A DNA stretch of 6,607 bases, from NCBI GenBank assembly GCA_945485625.1, contig CALYSH010000084.1, forward strand, positions 1-6,607. The letters are read 5' to 3'. The notes beneath the pieces were generated by a model, which ran no database searches, had not been told where the DNA came from, and saw only the letters and a list, made by a program, of their open reading frames with translations. The first letter of the stretch is position 1. Each line of letters opens with the position of its first letter. Of this stretch, positions 5,814-6,607 are shown piece after piece. The position numbers and the translations under genes were made by a program. This DNA is from an uncultured Lachnospiraceae bacterium. Its GTDB lineage: Bacteria; Bacillota; Clostridia; Lachnospirales; Lachnospiraceae.

Positions 5814-6607
5814 CCGAAGCTTCGGTTGGCTCCAGTTGCTCAAACAATCCGGATTTCTTTAACGCAGGGCGAAGCGCAAGGTAGAAGATGGATGCGGCAA
5901 TGACACATACCACTGCATTCACGAAGGTTGTGATGGCGCTCATCTTTGCCAGTGCGGCTGCCAAATCCTGAGGAACTCCAAGTAAATACTGTTTGTAGAA
6001 GTAACCTACCACAGGGTCTGCTACCACATTAAAGGCCATACCAAGAACGCAGGAAAGAACCGTGGTTGTGGCGATGTATTTCGCACTGTGAGCCTTGCTG
6101 ATGCGGAATACCTTGTGGGCAAAGAGGCCGACAATCAGACCGATGCAAAGTTTTAACAGGAAGGTTTTTGGGGCGCTGGTGACATAAGCGGTGGTTAAAT
6201 CACCGATGGTCATACCGACGGCGCCTGCTAAGCCTCCCCAGTATCCGCCTATCAACAGTGCTGCCAGGACACAGAAGACATTTCCGAAATGGAAGGCAGT
6301 TTTTTCAGTGCCTACCGGAATATCAATTTTGAAGAATGCAAAACCGATGTAGCATAAGGCAGCCATGAGTCCTGCGATGGCAAGCTTTTTCACATCGGTT
6401 TTTTGTATTTTTACACCGATGACAGCGTTGTACAGACCCTTAATGAGCAATACCACAGCAAGGAAAAGGAAGGTCAGACCGTAGGAGTATGGACGCTCCT
6501 GTGACAGCTTCTGTGCCGAAAGAGCGGCAAGCGCCTCTTTTGTCTGCGTGGTTTCGGAGGATGCTGCGTCTGCGGCAGCCTTTTTCAATGCGGAGATCTC
6601 AGCCTTG
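5803..6607 (-). CDS. ECF transporter S component (5' end beyond window)
   Basis: The minus-strand frame stays open to the right window edge; TTG at 6588 is the first possible start codon seen, but codons before it continue in frame (reading KAEISA), so the N-terminus is probably outside. Numbering from TTG 6588, residues 1-33 are Ala/Lys/Glu/Ser-rich and look helical. One membrane helix (37-59) precedes the basic loop KIQKTDVKK. The following body of about six helices matches the energy-coupling-factor substrate-binding family: AxxxA motif A72-A76 in the first core helix (EcfT contact in this family), HFGNVFCVLAALLIGG (100-115), GGLAGAVGMTIGDL (118-131) and a late NVVADPVVGY segment (187-196). 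The protein would bind a vitamin or similar micronutrient and use shared EcfA/A'/T energising subunits encoded elsewhere. The substrate cannot be read from the sequence. The stop TAA (5805-5803) lies within the last codons of the convergent DUF4097 gene. Confidence 0.85.
   Translation of the reverse strand, partial: KAEISALKKAAADAASSETTQTKEALAALSAQKLSQERPYSYGLTFLFLAVVLLIKGLYNAVIGVKIQKTDVKKLAIAGLMAALCYIGFAFFKIDIPVGTEKTAFHFGNVFCVLAALLIGGYWGGLAGAVGMTIGDLTTAYVTSAPKTFLLKLCIGLIVGLFAHKVFRISKAHSAKYIATTTVLSCVLGMAFNVVADPVVGYFYKQYLLGVPQDLAAALAKMSAITTFVNAVVCVIAASIFYLALRPALKKSGLFEQLEPTEASAKN
5814..5825. repeat. Palindrome CCGAAGCTTCGG at the convergent gene junction
   Basis: This perfect 12-bp palindrome starts immediately after the DUF4097 stop codon and lies in the last codons of the ECF gene. 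As RNA it would give only a 4-bp stem with loop AGCT, and no T-run follows it on either strand, so it is not a convincing intrinsic terminator. Confidence 0.4.

Overview
The window looks like chromosomal DNA of a Gram-positive anaerobe of the Clostridia, most likely a Lachnospiraceae-type gut bacterium. This is inferred from moderate base composition, strong GGAGG-type ribosome binding sites, the protein families present and their remembered resemblance to Lachnospiraceae proteins; no database search was possible. Five protein-coding genes fill almost the whole window. I see no rRNA, tRNA, CRISPR array, insertion sequence or phage gene.

Layout. (1) At the left edge, on +, is the 3' part of a DinG/XPD-type superfamily 2 DNA helicase with an iron-sulphur cysteine cluster. 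Its reading frame is open to the window edge, so the N-terminus is missing. Its Walker A lysine is replaced by arginine. (2) After a 288-bp intergenic region comes a compact cytoplasmic GH13 alpha-amylase/cyclomaltodextrinase-like enzyme (+). (3) A textbook sigma-A promoter (TTGACA, 17 bp, TATAGT) is embedded in a very long, nearly perfect inverted repeat. It drives a three-gene operon: a PadR-family repressor, a DUF1700/HAAS-type multi-spanning membrane protein, and a membrane-anchored DUF4097 beta-helix protein. (4) At the right edge, on -, is the C-terminal part of an ECF transporter substrate-binding (S) component. It converges on the DUF4097 gene and overlaps its 3' end by 11 bp; its N-terminus lies outside the window.

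How they work together. The PadR-DUF1700-DUF4097 set is the clearest functional unit. The promoter palindrome contains two copies of a 13-bp dyad (TATACGCGGTATA and its complement) centred 33 bp apart, about three helical turns. One covers the -10 box and the other lies just downstream of the predicted transcription start. This is the arrangement expected for cooperative autorepression by PadR dimers, with the membrane pair expressed on derepression. The job of such modules is poorly characterised; an envelope sensing or stress role is inference. The helicase (DNA repair/recombination), the amylase (alpha-glucan breakdown) and the ECF component (micronutrient uptake) look like independent neighbours.
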